From Bradyrhizobium sp. CCBAU 53351 (GTDB lineage Bacteria; Pseudomonadota; Alphaproteobacteria; Rhizobiales; Xanthobacteraceae): 64,000 nt of DNA. Shown piece by piece: positions 9,565-19,375 of the stretch (position 1 is its first letter; each line of letters opens with the position of its first letter). The stretch lies in the NCBI RefSeq assembly GCF_015291745.1, contig NZ_CP030059.1, positions 558,001-622,000 of the forward strand. Reading direction: 5' to 3'. The position numbers were made by a program, and so were the translations under genes. The notes beneath the pieces are model-generated. The model worked only from the letters and a program-made list of their open reading frames with translations, made no database searches and had not been told where the DNA came from.

Positions 9565-9729
9565 TCGACCTCTATAACAAGTATAGAGTTCGACTGCAAT
9601 CTATCAATCTGCAGGAATTTGACTGCCGCCCGAGGAAAACCGCCGCTCAAGGGATCACGCTCCCGTTATCCGCCACAATTTAGATTGCGAACAAAATCTA
9701 ATGTACGTATAGAGTTCGTACGTAATCTA
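9565..9729. promoter_or_regulatory. Operator repeats between tetR and the RND pump
   Basis: TCGAcCTCTATA (9565-9576) and TATAGAGtTCGA (9582-9593) form an imperfect 29-base palindrome with an ACAAG centre, 25 bases before the tetR start. The right arm is part of a 22-base element, TATAGAGTTCG-N5-AATCTA, at 9582-9603, that recurs in direct orientation at 9708-9729, 20 bases before the pump's first gene. A further inverted pair TAGATT (9681-9686) and AATCTA (9695-9700) lies between. One site in front of each gene fits dual repression by TetR. Confidence 0.75.
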
Positions 9730-9748
9730 AATCTCAAGGGAGACGGCC

Positions 9749-10852
9749 ATGAAAAGGGGTGTTGCGGTGCTCGCCGGTATTTTGATCCCGGCGGGGGTGG
9801 CGACTTTCGTTGCGCTTGCGATTCCCGCCCATGAGGCTTCCGCAGTTAGCGATCCCAGGCAGGAGCCACCTATGGTCCGTCTGGTGACCCCCAACCGGGT
9901 CGGAGGATCTGAACGCGGTTTTACCGGGACCATCGGCGCCCGCGTGGAAAGCAATCTCGGCTTTCGCGTCGCCGGAAAGATCGTCGAACGACTCGTGAAT
10001 GTCGGTGAGCAGGTCAAATCCGGCCAGCCGCTGATGCGGATCGACGAAACCGATCTCCGTCTCGCGCTCACCGCGAAGCGCAACGCCGTTGCCGCTGCGC
10101 GCGCAATTGTCGTGCAGACCGATGCCGACGAGCGGCGCTACGCCAATCTGATGAACGACGGATGGACGTCAAAGCAACGCTACGAGCAGGCGAAGGCCGC
10201 ATCGGACACCGCCAAAGCGCAGCTTGCCGCGGCGGAAGCCGATGCAGGGGTTGCCGAGAACCAGGCGACCTATTCCGTCCTGGTTGCCGATGCCGACGGG
10301 ACGGTCACCCAGACGCTTGGTGAGCCCGGACAAGTCGTCTCCGCCGGCCAGGCTGTCGTTCGGCTGGCACAGTCCGGTCCTCGCGAAGCCGTGGTGGCGC
10401 TTCCGGAGACGATCCGGCCGGCGATCGGTTCGCTCGCGGAGGCCAGTCTGTATGGAAGCGACGGACGCCGCCATACCGCACATCTTCGTCAGTTGTCGGA
10501 TTCCGCCGATCCGCAGACCCGGACCTATGAGGCCCGCTACGTGCTCGATGGTGAGGCCGCGGCGGCGCCGCTTGGCGCGACGGTCACCATTCGGCTTGCA
10601 AGCCAGGACAGTCAACCGGAAGTCCAGGTGCCGCTGGGCGCCGTGCGCGACGACGGCAGAACGACCGGCATCTGGGTCTTCGACGCTGCGACCTCGACCG
10701 TACGCCTGCAGCCCGTCAAGCTTCTGCGTGTGACCAGCGAGACGGCCGTTATCTCCGGATCGAGGTCCGGTGACCAGATCGTTTCACTCGGCGCTCATCT
10801 GCTGCACGAAGGTGCCCACGTCAGGACTGCCGCGGACAGCAGGAGCAACTGA
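9749..10852 (+). CDS. RND efflux periplasmic adaptor (membrane fusion protein)
   Basis: 367 residues. An N-terminal hydrophobic segment (about residues 5-27) anchors or exports it; there is no lipobox Cys. The adaptor order is visible: lipoyl half-motif GFRVAGKIVERLVNVGEQVKSG-type near residue 70, an alpha-hairpin with heptad Ala/Glu (about 105-170), the second lipoyl half (ADGTVTQTLGEPGQVVSAGQ), then the beta-barrel and membrane-proximal domain. It links the inner-membrane pump to an outer-membrane channel. Ribosome binding site AAGGGAGA is 5 bases before ATG. The stop overlaps the next start by one base (TGATG). No outer-membrane channel gene is nearby, so a shared TolC-like protein is presumed. 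Confidence 0.92.
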   Translation: MKRGVAVLAGILIPAGVATFVALAIPAHEASAVSDPRQEPPMVRLVTPNRVGGSERGFTGTIGARVESNLGFRVAGKIVERLVNVGEQVKSGQPLMRIDETDLRLALTAKRNAVAAARAIVVQTDADERRYANLMNDGWTSKQRYEQAKAASDTAKAQLAAAEADAGVAENQATYSVLVADADGTVTQTLGEPGQVVSAGQAVVRLAQSGPREAVVALPETIRPAIGSLAEASLYGSDGRRHTAHLRQLSDSADPQTRTYEARYVLDGEAAAAPLGATVTIRLASQDSQPEVQVPLGAVRDDGRTTGIWVFDAATSTVRLQPVKLLRVTSETAVISGSRSGDQIVSLGAHLLHEGAHVRTAADSRSN

Positions 10853-13800
10853 TGAGCTTCAATCTTTCCGCGCTCGCCGTTCGCGAGCGGGCCGTCACCC
10901 TGTTCTTCATCCTCCTGCTGGCGGCCGCGGGCGCCTACGCCTTCTTCAAGCTCGGACGGGCCGAGGACCCGTCCTTCACCATCAAGACCCTGACGGTCAC
11001 CACCGTGTGGCCGGGCGCCACCGCACGCGAGATGCAGGACCAGGTCGCCGAACCCCTGGAGAAGCGGATTCAGGAGCTGACCTGGTACGATCGGGTGGAG
11101 ACGACGACGCGGCCCGGCTATGCCTACATGACGGTGACGCTGAAGGACAGCACGCCGCCATCGAGCGTGCAGGAGGAGTTCTATCAGGCCCGCAAGAAGC
11201 TGGGCGATGAAGCGCGCAAGCTGCCCTCTGGCGTGCTCGGCCCCTTCGTCAACGACGAATATTCGGACGTCAGCTTCGCGCTTTATGCGCTCAAGGCCAA
11301 GGGCATGCCGATGCGCGAGCTCGCAAGGCAGGCCGAGGTCATCCGTCAGGACCTCCTGCACGTGCCCGGCGTCAAGAAGATCAACATTCTCGGCGAGCGT
11401 CCCGAGCAGATCTTCGTCGAGTTTTCCTTTGCCAAACTGGCAACTCTCGGTGTGTCGGCAACGGATATCGTTGCTGCCTTGCAGCGGCAGAACACGGTGA
11501 CACCGGCAGGCTCGATCGACACCAAGGGCCCGCAGGTCTTCATCCGCGTCGACGGCGCTTATGACAGCGTCCAGGGGATCGCAGACACGCCGATCGTCGC
11601 TGCCGGGCGGACGCTGAAGCTGTCCGACATCGCCGAGGTCCGCCGCGGCTACGAGGATCCTCCCACCTACATCATCAGGCACCAGGGTGAGCCCACGATC
11701 ATGCTCGCGGCGGTGATGCAGGAGGGCTGGAACGGCCTGGCGCTCGGCAAGGCGCTGGAGGAAAGGTCCGCGGCGATCGCCCGGACGCTGCCGCTCGGTA
11801 TGAGCCTGGCCAAAGTCAGCGATCAAGCCGTCAACATCACCTCGGCGGTCGACGAGTTCATGATGAAGTTCGCGATGGCGCTCGGCGTGGTGCTGCTGGT
11901 GAGCCTGCTCAGCCTTGGCTGGCGCGTCGGCATCGTCGTGGCAGCTGCCGTCCCCCTGACGCTCGCCGTCGTGTTCCTGATCATGCTGGAGACCGGCCGG
12001 TTCTTCGACCGCATCACGCTCGGCGCCTTGATCCTGGCGCTTGGTCTTCTCGTCGACGACGCCATCATCGCGATTGAAGTGATGGTCGTGAAGATGGAAG
12101 AGGGCATGGACCGCATCTCGGCAGCCGCCTATGCGTGGAGCCACACCGCGGCGCCAATGCTGTCCGGAACGCTGGTGACGATCGCGGGCTTCCTGCCGGT
12201 GGGTTTTGCCCGCTCGACCGCCGGCGAATACGCCGGCAACATCTTCTGGGTCGTGGGGTTCGCCCTCATCGTCTCCTGGATCGTCGCCGTGATCTTCACG
12301 CCGTATCTTGGCGTCAAGATGCTGCCCGCGATCAAGCCGGTCGAAGGCGGTCACCACGCGATCTACGGCACGCCCAACTATCAGCGCTTGCGAGGCGTGA
12401 TCACCCTCGCCGTCCGCCACAAATTCCTGACCTGCAGCATCGTCGCCGTCGCCTTCGCGCTTTCCGTCCTCGGCATGGGTGGTGTCAAGCAGCAGTTCTT
12501 TCCGACCTCTGACCGCCCGGAAGTGCTGGTGGAGGTTCGTCTGCCCGAGGGCACCAGCATCGAGACGACGACGGCCACTGTCGAGAAGCTCGAGGGTTGG
12601 CTGCACGATCAACCCGAGGCCAAGATCATCACCAGCTATGTCGGCCAGGGTGCGCCGCGCTTCTTCTTCGCGATGGCGCCCGAGCTGCCCGATCCGGCCT
12701 TCGCAAAGATCGTCGTCCTGACGCCTGACGCAGAAGCGCGCGAGGCCTTGAAGCACCGGCTCCGACAAACCGTGTCGCAGGGCCTTGCGCCCGAGGCCAA
12801 TGTGCGCGTCACCCAACTCGTGTTCGGACCCTATACGCCGTTCCCGGTCGAGTTTCGTGTGATGGGGCCGGATCCCGCGCAACTCTACGCCATCTCTCAA
12901 AAGGCTCTCGAAGTGATGCGCGGCGTTCATGACGCGCGGCAGGCAAATCGGGATTGGGGCGATCGCACACCCGTGCTTCGCTTCGTCCCGGATCAGGATC
13001 GACTGAACCTGATCGGTCTTTCGCCGGCCGAGGTCGGTCGCCAGCTTCAGTTCCTGCTCACCGGCATCGCCGTGACGCAGGTCCGCGAGGACATCCGCAA
13101 TGTCCCCATCGTGGCACGCAGCGCGGGTGGCGAGCGGCTCGATCCGGCGCGTCTGGCGGATTTCTCATTGATGAGCCGCGACGGCCGCTCGATTCCGCTC
13201 GACCAGGTCGGTCATTCGGAAATCCGGCTCGAGGAGCCGATCATGAAGCGGCGCGATCGCACCCCCGTCGTCACCATACGCTCCGACATCAATGAGGCGT
13301 CCCAACCGCCGGAAGTCTCCAAGGAGATCAAGACAGCCCTGCAGCCCCTGATCGCATCCCTTCCGGCCGGCTATCGTATCGAGCTGGGCGGATCGATCGA
13401 GGAAGCGACCAAGGCCAACGACGCGCTGGCGACGATCTTCCCAGCCATGATCGCCGCGATGCTGATCGTCGTCATGCTGCAGGTGCGGTCCTTCTCGACG
13501 ATGGCGATGGTCGTCCTGACAGGACCGCTCGGCCTGGTCGGTGTCGTGCCGGCACTGCTCATCTTCAACCAGCCGTTCGGATTCAACGCGATCCTGGGCC
13601 TGATCGGACTGGCGGGCATCCTGATGCGCAACACGTTGATCCTGACCGAACAGATCAAGGAGAACCTTGCCGCCGGCCTTGACGACTATCACGCCGTCAT
13701 CGAAGCCACGGTGCAACGCACGAGGCCCGTGATCCTGACTGCCTTGGCTGCCGTGCTGGCCTTCATCCCGCTCACTCATTCCGTGTTCTGGGGATCGATG

Positions 13801-13962
13801 GCTTACACGCTGATCGGCGGCACCGCGCTCGGAACGGTTCTGATCTTGCTGTTTCTTCCTGCGCTCTATGCCGCGTGGTTCCGCATCAAGCCGACCGCAG
13901 ACGATATGCATGAAGCTTCGCGCGAGAAGCCGGACCTGCAAGCGGCATTGGCTGCCGAGTAA
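10852..13962 (+). CDS. RND efflux pump permease, AcrB/HAE1-like
   Basis: 1036 residues, normal for the family. The N-terminus (LSALAVRERAVTLFFILLL) leads to a large periplasmic loop, then membrane segments. The proton relay is in segment 4: LGLLVDDAIIAIEVM, with both Asp. PGATAREMQDQVAEPLE and later LGLIGLAGILMRNTLIL are hallmark RND stretches; the second has Asn instead of Asp. It exports drugs or toxic organics by proton antiport together with the adaptor. The gene is translationally coupled to it. The C-terminal tail is short and polar. Substrate unknown; TetR control suggests induction by a substrate. Confidence 0.95.
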   Translation: MSFNLSALAVRERAVTLFFILLLAAAGAYAFFKLGRAEDPSFTIKTLTVTTVWPGATAREMQDQVAEPLEKRIQELTWYDRVETTTRPGYAYMTVTLKDSTPPSSVQEEFYQARKKLGDEARKLPSGVLGPFVNDEYSDVSFALYALKAKGMPMRELARQAEVIRQDLLHVPGVKKINILGERPEQIFVEFSFAKLATLGVSATDIVAALQRQNTVTPAGSIDTKGPQVFIRVDGAYDSVQGIADTPIVAAGRTLKLSDIAEVRRGYEDPPTYIIRHQGEPTIMLAAVMQEGWNGLALGKALEERSAAIARTLPLGMSLAKVSDQAVNITSAVDEFMMKFAMALGVVLLVSLLSLGWRVGIVVAAAVPLTLAVVFLIMLETGRFFDRITLGALILALGLLVDDAIIAIEVMVVKMEEGMDRISAAAYAWSHTAAPMLSGTLVTIAGFLPVGFARSTAGEYAGNIFWVVGFALIVSWIVAVIFTPYLGVKMLPAIKPVEGGHHAIYGTPNYQRLRGVITLAVRHKFLTCSIVAVAFALSVLGMGGVKQQFFPTSDRPEVLVEVRLPEGTSIETTTATVEKLEGWLHDQPEAKIITSYVGQGAPRFFFAMAPELPDPAFAKIVVLTPDAEAREALKHRLRQTVSQGLAPEANVRVTQLVFGPYTPFPVEFRVMGPDPAQLYAISQKALEVMRGVHDARQANRDWGDRTPVLRFVPDQDRLNLIGLSPAEVGRQLQFLLTGIAVTQVREDIRNVPIVARSAGGERLDPARLADFSLMSRDGRSIPLDQVGHSEIRLEEPIMKRRDRTPVVTIRSDINEASQPPEVSKEIKTALQPLIASLPAGYRIELGGSIEEATKANDALATIFPAMIAAMLIVVMLQVRSFSTMAMVVLTGPLGLVGVVPALLIFNQPFGFNAILGLIGLAGILMRNTLILTEQIKENLAAGLDDYHAVIEATVQRTRPVILTALAAVLAFIPLTHSVFWGSMAYTLIGGTALGTVLILLFLPALYAAWFRIKPTADDMHEASREKPDLQAALAAE

Positions 13963-14093
13963 GGCTCCGTTGATCCCATGGAGGATCGGTGGCCGACATC
14001 GCCGCCGCTGATTGATTAATGCAATTTAACCCGAATTCCGGCCAATTCGCCAATAACGGTTAGGGTTACTTCCTCGATCTCTAAGCGAATTAT

Positions 14094-14132
14094 TGTCCGC
14101 TTTACCACCCGCCTCTAACACGGACGTGGCGG
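14094..14132 (+). promoter_or_regulatory. Possible pseudoknot in the leader of the methionine operon
   Basis: Two interleaved stems can be drawn: GTCCG (14095-14099) with CGGAC (14121-14125), and CCGCC (14109-14113) with GGCGG (14128-14132). This is an H-type pseudoknot layout ending 61 bases before the sulfhydrylase start. SAM-II riboswitches have this general fold and sit ahead of such genes in alphaproteobacteria, but the conserved SAM-II 3' core (GCTAAAG-like) is not seen. Short GC-rich stems can arise by chance, so this is tentative. Confidence 0.3.
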
Positions 14133-14193
14133 AAAACGCACATGCCTCATTCCAGGCCAATGAGTGCGGCCCGCCCCACGCGGAGGTGGCACG

Positions 14194-15495
14194 ATGCGCA
14201 ACGAGACGATCGCTATTCACGCCGGCTACGAGCCCGAAGCCACCACGCACGCGGTCGCCGTGCCGATCTACCAGACCGCGGCCTATGCCTTCGACAGCGC
14301 CGATCACGGCGCAGCCCTCTTCAATCTCGAAACCGAAGGTTTTCGCTACAGCCGCATTGCCAATCCGACCAGCGCGGTGCTGGAGAAGCGCATAGCCCAG
14401 CTCGAAGGCGGCGTCGGCGCGCTGGCGGTCGCGACCGGGCAAGCGGCGCTGCATTTCGCCTTCGTCAACGTTGCCGATCACGGCGGCAACATCGTTTCCG
14501 TGCCGCAGCTCTACGGCACAACGCACACGCTGCTCTCGCACATCCTGCCGCGGCAGGGCATCACCGGCCGCTTCGCCGAGAGCGACGCGCCGGATGCGGT
14601 CGAGAGGCTGATCGACGAGAACACCCGCGCGGTGTTCGCCGAGACCATCGGCAATCCCGCCGGCAATGTCTGCGACATCGAGGCCCTGGCCAAGGTCGCG
14701 CATGCCCATGGCGTGCCGCTGATCGTCGACAACACGGTCGCAACCCCGATCCTGCTCAAGCCGTTCGACTACGGCGCCGACATCGCCGTGCATTCGCTGA
14801 CCAAGTTCTTGGGCGGCCACGGCACAACGCTCGGCGGCGCCATCGTCGATTCCGGAAATTTTCCCTGGGCGAAGCACGCTGATCGTTTCCCCGCCTACAA
14901 CAAGCCCGATGCCTCCTATCACGGCCTCGTCTATGCCGAACGGTTCGGCCGCACCGCCTATATCGAGCGTGCGCGCAGCGTCTATCAGCGCACCATGGGC
15001 TCGGTGCTGTCGCCGTTCAACGCCTTCCTGCTGCTCCAGGGCATCGAGACCGTCGCGCTGCGCATGGAGCGCCATGTCGAGAACGCCCGCAAGGTCGCCG
15101 AATTCCTGCGCAAGGATTCACGCGTCGCCTGGGTCAATTACACCGGCTTTCCCGACAGCCCCTATTATCCGCTGGTGCAGAAATATCTCGATGGCAACGC
15201 CTCCTCGCTGTTCACCTTCGGCATCAAGGGCGGCATGGAGGCCGGCAAGACGTTTTACGACGCGCTGAAGCTGATCACGCGCCTCGTCAATATCGGCGAT
15301 GCCAAGTCGCTGGCCTGCCATCCGGCCTCCACCACCCACCGCCAGATGTCGGCCGAGCAACAGCGCGTTGCCGGCGTGCTGCCGGAAACCATCCGGCTCT
15401 CGATCGGCATCGAGCACGTCTCCGACATCATCGAGGACATCGACCAGGCGCTGGACAAGGCCTGCCGGTCGGCGCGCCTCGAGGCCGCGGAGTAG
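14194..15495 (+). CDS. O-acyl-homoserine sulfhydrylase (MetY/MetZ type)
   Basis: 433 residues, Cys/Met metabolism PLP enzyme family. It makes homocysteine from O-acetyl- or O-succinylhomoserine and sulfide. The protein begins ETIAIHAGYEP, has YSRIANPTSAVLE, a GQAALHFAF cofactor loop and VHSLTKFLGGHGTT, where the Lys holds PLP. Length and the inserted loop resemble the long O-acetylhomoserine type rather than the about 400-residue MetZ. The ATG at 14194 follows CGGAGGTGG; the in-frame upstream start at 14164 lacks this. The next gene, a homoserine acyltransferase, begins 13 bases after the stop, so the pair forms a homocysteine operon. Confidence 0.9.
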   Translation: MRNETIAIHAGYEPEATTHAVAVPIYQTAAYAFDSADHGAALFNLETEGFRYSRIANPTSAVLEKRIAQLEGGVGALAVATGQAALHFAFVNVADHGGNIVSVPQLYGTTHTLLSHILPRQGITGRFAESDAPDAVERLIDENTRAVFAETIGNPAGNVCDIEALAKVAHAHGVPLIVDNTVATPILLKPFDYGADIAVHSLTKFLGGHGTTLGGAIVDSGNFPWAKHADRFPAYNKPDASYHGLVYAERFGRTAYIERARSVYQRTMGSVLSPFNAFLLLQGIETVALRMERHVENARKVAEFLRKDSRVAWVNYTGFPDSPYYPLVQKYLDGNASSLFTFGIKGGMEAGKTFYDALKLITRLVNIGDAKSLACHPASTTHRQMSAEQQRVAGVLPETIRLSIGIEHVSDIIEDIDQALDKACRSARLEAAE

Positions 15496-15507
15496 GCGGC
15501 ACCGCCA

Positions 15508-16548
15508 ATGACGATCCTGATCGACAGGGATCAAGTCATCTCGAGCCCGGCGCTGGTGCCGACCGAGCGCGATCTCGCGCGCGATCCCGGCGCCGAGCTT
15601 ACCATCGGGCTCGTCAACAACATGCCCGATCCCGCGCTGAAGGCGACCGAGCGGCAGTTCATGAAGCTGCTCCAGGCCGCAGCAGGCTCGTGCCGCATCC
15701 GCTTCCACTGCTTCTCGCTTCCCACCGTGAAGCGGTCGCCGGAAGCAAGATGGCACGTCGAGAGCGAGTATTCCAACCTCTCCGATCTCAAGCGCCTGAA
15801 ATTCGACGGGCTGATCGTGACAGGCGCAGAGCCCGTCGCGCCCGAGCTCGACCAGGAGCCGTACTGGCGCGACCTCACCGAGCTCATCGACTGGGCCAAG
15901 GCCAATACGCGCTCGACGATCTGGTCGTGCCTTGCCGCGCACGCGGCGGTGCTGCATCTCGACGGCATCGCACGGCGACGGCTGCCAGCCAAATGCCACG
16001 GCATCTTCGATTGCGACGTGATGACGAGCGATGCACTGACGCGCGCCGCGCCCGCGCCGCTGAAGGTCTCGCATTCGCGGCTGAACGAGATCGCGGAGTG
16101 CGACCTGGTTCAGGCCGGTTATCAGGTGCTGACCCGTTCGGCAGAGGCCGGCGTCGACGTCTTCGTTCGTCAATATGCCAGCCGCTTCGTGTTCTTCCAG
16201 GGCCATCCGGAGTATGACGCGCTGTCGCTCCAGCGCGAATATCTGCGCGACATCGGCCGCTATCTCGCGCGGGAGCGCGAGACCTATCCGCGCCTGCCCG
16301 TGAGCTATTTTGACGCAGCGACGGAAGAGAAATTGCTCCGCTTCGAGAAGAAGGCGGCGCACCAGCGTCATCCGGCACTCGCCAACGAGCTGCCCGGGCT
16401 GACCTTGCGCGCTGATATCGGTGCCGGCAGCGCGGCGGCTGTGCTTTTTCGCAACTGGTTGCAATATCTCAGCGCGGCAGCCGAGGCGGCGATCCTCGCG
16501 CGTCCGTCCAGGGATGTTGGTTCCGCGTTAGGATTACCCAAGCGTTAG
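15508..16548 (+). CDS. Homoserine O-acyltransferase, HTS/MetA family
   Basis: 346 residues. It should activate homoserine with acetyl- or succinyl-CoA for the sulfhydrylase upstream. Family marks: IGLVNNMPDPALKATERQFMKLL (substrate Lys region), LIVTGAEPV, TIWSCLAAHAAV with the nucleophile Cys, and FFQGHPEYD with catalytic His and Glu. It is divergent: where E. coli MetA reads TGAPLG and acetylating members TGAPVE, this one reads TGAEPV, so the residue known to separate succinyl from acetyl use aligns with Val by my hand alignment. The C-terminal 50 residues are Ala-rich. Co-operonic with the sulfhydrylase. Acyl donor unresolved. Confidence 0.8.
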   Translation: MTILIDRDQVISSPALVPTERDLARDPGAELTIGLVNNMPDPALKATERQFMKLLQAAAGSCRIRFHCFSLPTVKRSPEARWHVESEYSNLSDLKRLKFDGLIVTGAEPVAPELDQEPYWRDLTELIDWAKANTRSTIWSCLAAHAAVLHLDGIARRRLPAKCHGIFDCDVMTSDALTRAAPAPLKVSHSRLNEIAECDLVQAGYQVLTRSAEAGVDVFVRQYASRFVFFQGHPEYDALSLQREYLRDIGRYLARERETYPRLPVSYFDAATEEKLLRFEKKAAHQRHPALANELPGLTLRADIGAGSAAAVLFRNWLQYLSAAAEAAILARPSRDVGSALGLPKR

Positions 16549-16613
16549 GCTTGCCTCAACCGGCGCGCGAATGTTTCAGTACAGAAATACGCAAATCACG
16601 GGAAGCTTAGGTC

Positions 16614-17360
16614 GTGTGGTCGGCACTCCAGGGACGCGTGAGCAATCGGCTGGCCCGGCATTTCCGTGCCGCCCCGCATCGGCTGCCCACCTCGCATGCG
16701 CCGATCGTGAGCTTCACTTTCGATGACGCCCCCGACAGCGCAGCAGGGCAGGGCGCCGAACTTCTCGAACAGCATGGCGGCCGGGGCACGTTCTATCTCG
16801 CCGGCAGCCTGATCGGCCAGCCATCGGACCATTGGCATGGCTTGTCGGATGACGCGATCGTCCGGCTTCACCGCACCGGTCACGAGATCGCCTGCCATAC
16901 CTTCTCGCACCAGAGCTCGGCCCACCTCGACGAGGGCGGCATGGCGCGCGAGATCGAGCGGAATCGCGCCTATTTTCGTGCGATAGATTCCTCGATCGCG
17001 CTGGAGAATTTCGCCTATCCCTATGGCATCGCCTCGGTCTGGCGCAAGCCGCAGCTTGCCAAGGTATTCCGTTCGGCGCGTGGCATCCTTCCCGGCGTCA
17101 ATAGCGACGTCATCGATCTCCAGTTCCTGCGTGCCTCGCCCCTGATCGATCGCGAAATCGATCGCGCGGGCGTCGATCGCTATTTCGACGAGGCCGTCGC
17201 GAGCGGCGGCTGGCTGATCTTCTATGGACACGACGTCGCGGACGCGCCGAGCCCGTATGGCTGCACGCCGGACCTGATGCGTCATGCGCTGAAAGCGGCC
17301 GGAAAGCGCAATATGCCGATCGTGACGGTCGCAGAGGCGCTACGCAGGATTGGGGCGTAG
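16614..17360 (+). CDS. Polysaccharide deacetylase family protein (CE4)
   Basis: 248 residues, without signal peptide. The NodB-homology metal site is present: TFDDAP (Asp37, Asp38) and HTFSH (His95, His99), plus FAYPYG near residue 144 and a late FYGHD motif. These enzymes remove N- or O-acetyl groups from polysaccharides. With no export signal it may act on cytoplasmic or lipid-linked intermediates, or on a small substrate. Start is GTG; the region before it is short (65 bases after the acyltransferase stop), so readthrough from the methionine genes is possible. Substrate unknown. Confidence 0.87.
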   Translation: MWSALQGRVSNRLARHFRAAPHRLPTSHAPIVSFTFDDAPDSAAGQGAELLEQHGGRGTFYLAGSLIGQPSDHWHGLSDDAIVRLHRTGHEIACHTFSHQSSAHLDEGGMAREIERNRAYFRAIDSSIALENFAYPYGIASVWRKPQLAKVFRSARGILPGVNSDVIDLQFLRASPLIDREIDRAGVDRYFDEAVASGGWLIFYGHDVADAPSPYGCTPDLMRHALKAAGKRNMPIVTVAEALRRIGA

Positions 17361-17492
17361 TGTCGTCTTCACTTCTCCCCCTGTAAGGCGAGAGGGAGAG
17401 AGCCACGCCTCGGGAGCAAACGCCCTTGCCACGCACGCGCCAGCATGCGACTGGCCTTGTGACGAATCTCACCGCCTGGTTCCATCCCGCTC

Positions 17493-19358
17493 ATGCCCGC
17501 TCCCTCCACCGCCCCGCTGCCTGCGCCGGCCAACGGCCGCGATGCGCTGTCGATGCTGCATTCGGTGTTCGGTCTGCCGGGTTTTCGCGGCGCGCAGGGA
17601 GAGATCGTCCGGCATGTCACCGAGGGCGGCAATTGCCTGGTGCTGATGCCGACCGGCGGCGGCAAGTCGCTGTGCTATCAACTTCCTTCCCTGCTGCGCG
17701 AAGGCTGCGGCATCGTGGTGTCGCCGTTGATCGCGTTGATGCGCGATCAGGTCGCCGGCCTGATCGAGGCCGGCGTCAATGCCGCCGCGCTGAATTCGTC
17801 ACTGTCGTTCCAGGAGGCCTCCGACATAGAGCGCCGCCTGCTCGCGGGCGATCTCGATCTGCTCTATGTCGCGCCGGAACGCCTGGTCACGCCGCGCTGC
17901 CTGTCGCTGCTGGCGCAGGCGAAAGTGGCGCTGTTCGCGATCGACGAAGCGCATTGCGTTTCGCAATGGGGCCATGACTTCCGTCCCGAATATGTCGGCC
18001 TCTCCATCATCGCCGAGCGCTTTCCCGACGTGCCGCGCATCGCGCTGACCGCGACCGCTGACGATCTGACGCGCAAGGAGATCGTCGCGCGACTTCAGCT
18101 GGCGGATGCGCCGCAATTCGTCTCGAGCTTCGACCGGCCCAACATCCGCTACGAGATCGTCGACAAGCGCAACGCGGTGTCGCAGCTGAAGGAGTTCATC
18201 CGGGAGCGTCATGAGGGCGATGCCGGCGTGGTCTATTGCCTGTCCCGTAACCGGGTCGAGGAGGTCGCCGCCGCGCTTCAAGACGCCGGCATTGCAGCGC
18301 TGCCCTACCACGCCGGGCTCGACGGAGCGTTGCGCTCACGCAACCAGGACCGCTTTCTCAACGAGGACGGCATCGTCATCGTCGCGACCGTCGCGTTCGG
18401 CATGGGCATCGACAAGCCCGACGTGCGCTTCGTTGCCCATCTCGACCTGCCCAAGAGCATCGAGGCCTACTACCAGGAGACGGGCCGCGCCGGCCGCGAC
18501 GGCAAGCCGTCGGCGGCCTGGATGGCCTATGGGCTCTCCGACATCGTGCAGCAGCGCCGCATGATCGACGAGTCCAGCGCCTCCGACGAGTTCAAGCGGA
18601 TCTCGATCGGCAAGCTCGATGCGCTGGTCGGCCTTGCCGAAACGCCGCGCTGCCGGCGCCGGCGGCTGCTCGCCTATTTCGGCGAGGTCGTGATGGGCGA
18701 GAGCTGCGGCAATTGCGACAATTGCCTGACGCCGCCGAAGATGCGCGATGGCAAGGTGCTGGCGCAGAAGCTGTTGTCCTGCGTCTATCGCACTGGGCAG
18801 CGTTTTGGCGCGATGCATCTGATCGACGTGCTGATCGGACGCCTGACCGAGAAGGTGACGCAGTTCGGCCACGACAAATTGTCGGTGTTCGGCATCGGAC
18901 GCGAGCTCAACGAAAAGCAGTGGCGCACCGTGCTGCGGCAGCTTGTGGCGATGGGCCATTTGCAGAGCGACAGCGAAGCCTATGGAGCGCTGAAGCTGAC
19001 CGAGAGCGCGCGCGGCGTGCTGCGCGGCGAGACCGAAGTGTGGCTGCGCGAGGAAGCGCCCGGCACCCGCGTTCGCGCAAGCCGCGGCAAGTCCCGCCGC
19101 GGCGACCTTGCGCCTGCCGCCAATGCCCCGCAAGGCGATGTCGATCCCGAACTGCGCGCGCGGCTGCGCTCGTGGCGCTCGGAGATCGCCCGTGAGCGCG
19201 GCGTGCCGGCCTATGTCGTGCTGCACGATGCCACCATCGACGGCATCGTCCGGGCCTGGCCGACCACGCTCGACGAACTCCGCAACGTGCCGGGCATCGG
19301 CGACAAGAAGCTCGAGCATTACGGCGACGAACTGCTGCAGATCGTCAAGACGCGGTAG
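17493..19358 (+). CDS. recQ: ATP-dependent DNA helicase RecQ
   Basis: 621 residues. It unwinds DNA 3' to 5' in recombination repair. Walker A MPTGGGKS with Lys58, DEAH at 151-154 followed by [13 protein letters not shown] (aromatic-rich loop), [18 protein letters not shown] and [10 protein letters not shown] (motifs V and VI) are all present. A zinc-binding set follows ([19 protein letters not shown]), then a winged-helix domain and a C-terminal HRDC domain (about residues 540-615, including [15 protein letters not shown]). All RecQ domains are intact. The gene stands alone; the 3' gap carries an inverted repeat element. Confidence 0.97.
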   Translation: MPAPSTAPLPAPANGRDALSMLHSVFGLPGFRGAQGEIVRHVTEGGNCLVLMPTGGGKSLCYQLPSLLREGCGIVVSPLIALMRDQVAGLIEAGVNAAALNSSLSFQEASDIERRLLAGDLDLLYVAPERLVTPRCLSLLAQAKVALFAIDEAHCVSQWGHDFRPEYVGLSIIAERFPDVPRIALTATADDLTRKEIVARLQLADAPQFVSSFDRPNIRYEIVDKRNAVSQLKEFIRERHEGDAGVVYCLSRNRVEEVAAALQDAGIAALPYHAGLDGALRSRNQDRFLNEDGIVIVATVAFGMGIDKPDVRFVAHLDLPKSIEAYYQETGRAGRDGKPSAAWMAYGLSDIVQQRRMIDESSASDEFKRISIGKLDALVGLAETPRCRRRRLLAYFGEVVMGESCGNCDNCLTPPKMRDGKVLAQKLLSCVYRTGQRFGAMHLIDVLIGRLTEKVTQFGHDKLSVFGIGRELNEKQWRTVLRQLVAMGHLQSDSEAYGALKLTESARGVLRGETEVWLREEAPGTRVRASRGKSRRGDLAPAANAPQGDVDPELRARLRSWRSEIARERGVPAYVVLHDATIDGIVRAWPTTLDELRNVPGIGDKKLEHYGDELLQIVKTR

Positions 19359-19375
19359 GCGCTATCGCAGATGCC

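Noticed and set aside
10795..12930. Open frame of 711 codons antisense to the RND permease
   Set aside because: Composition is rich in Arg, His, Gln and Asp and lacks any domain; the plus-strand pump is certain.
14041..14193. Canonical SAM-II riboswitch
   Set aside because: Searched by eye for the conserved 3' core and U-rich loop; not found, so only an undefined pseudoknot is reported.
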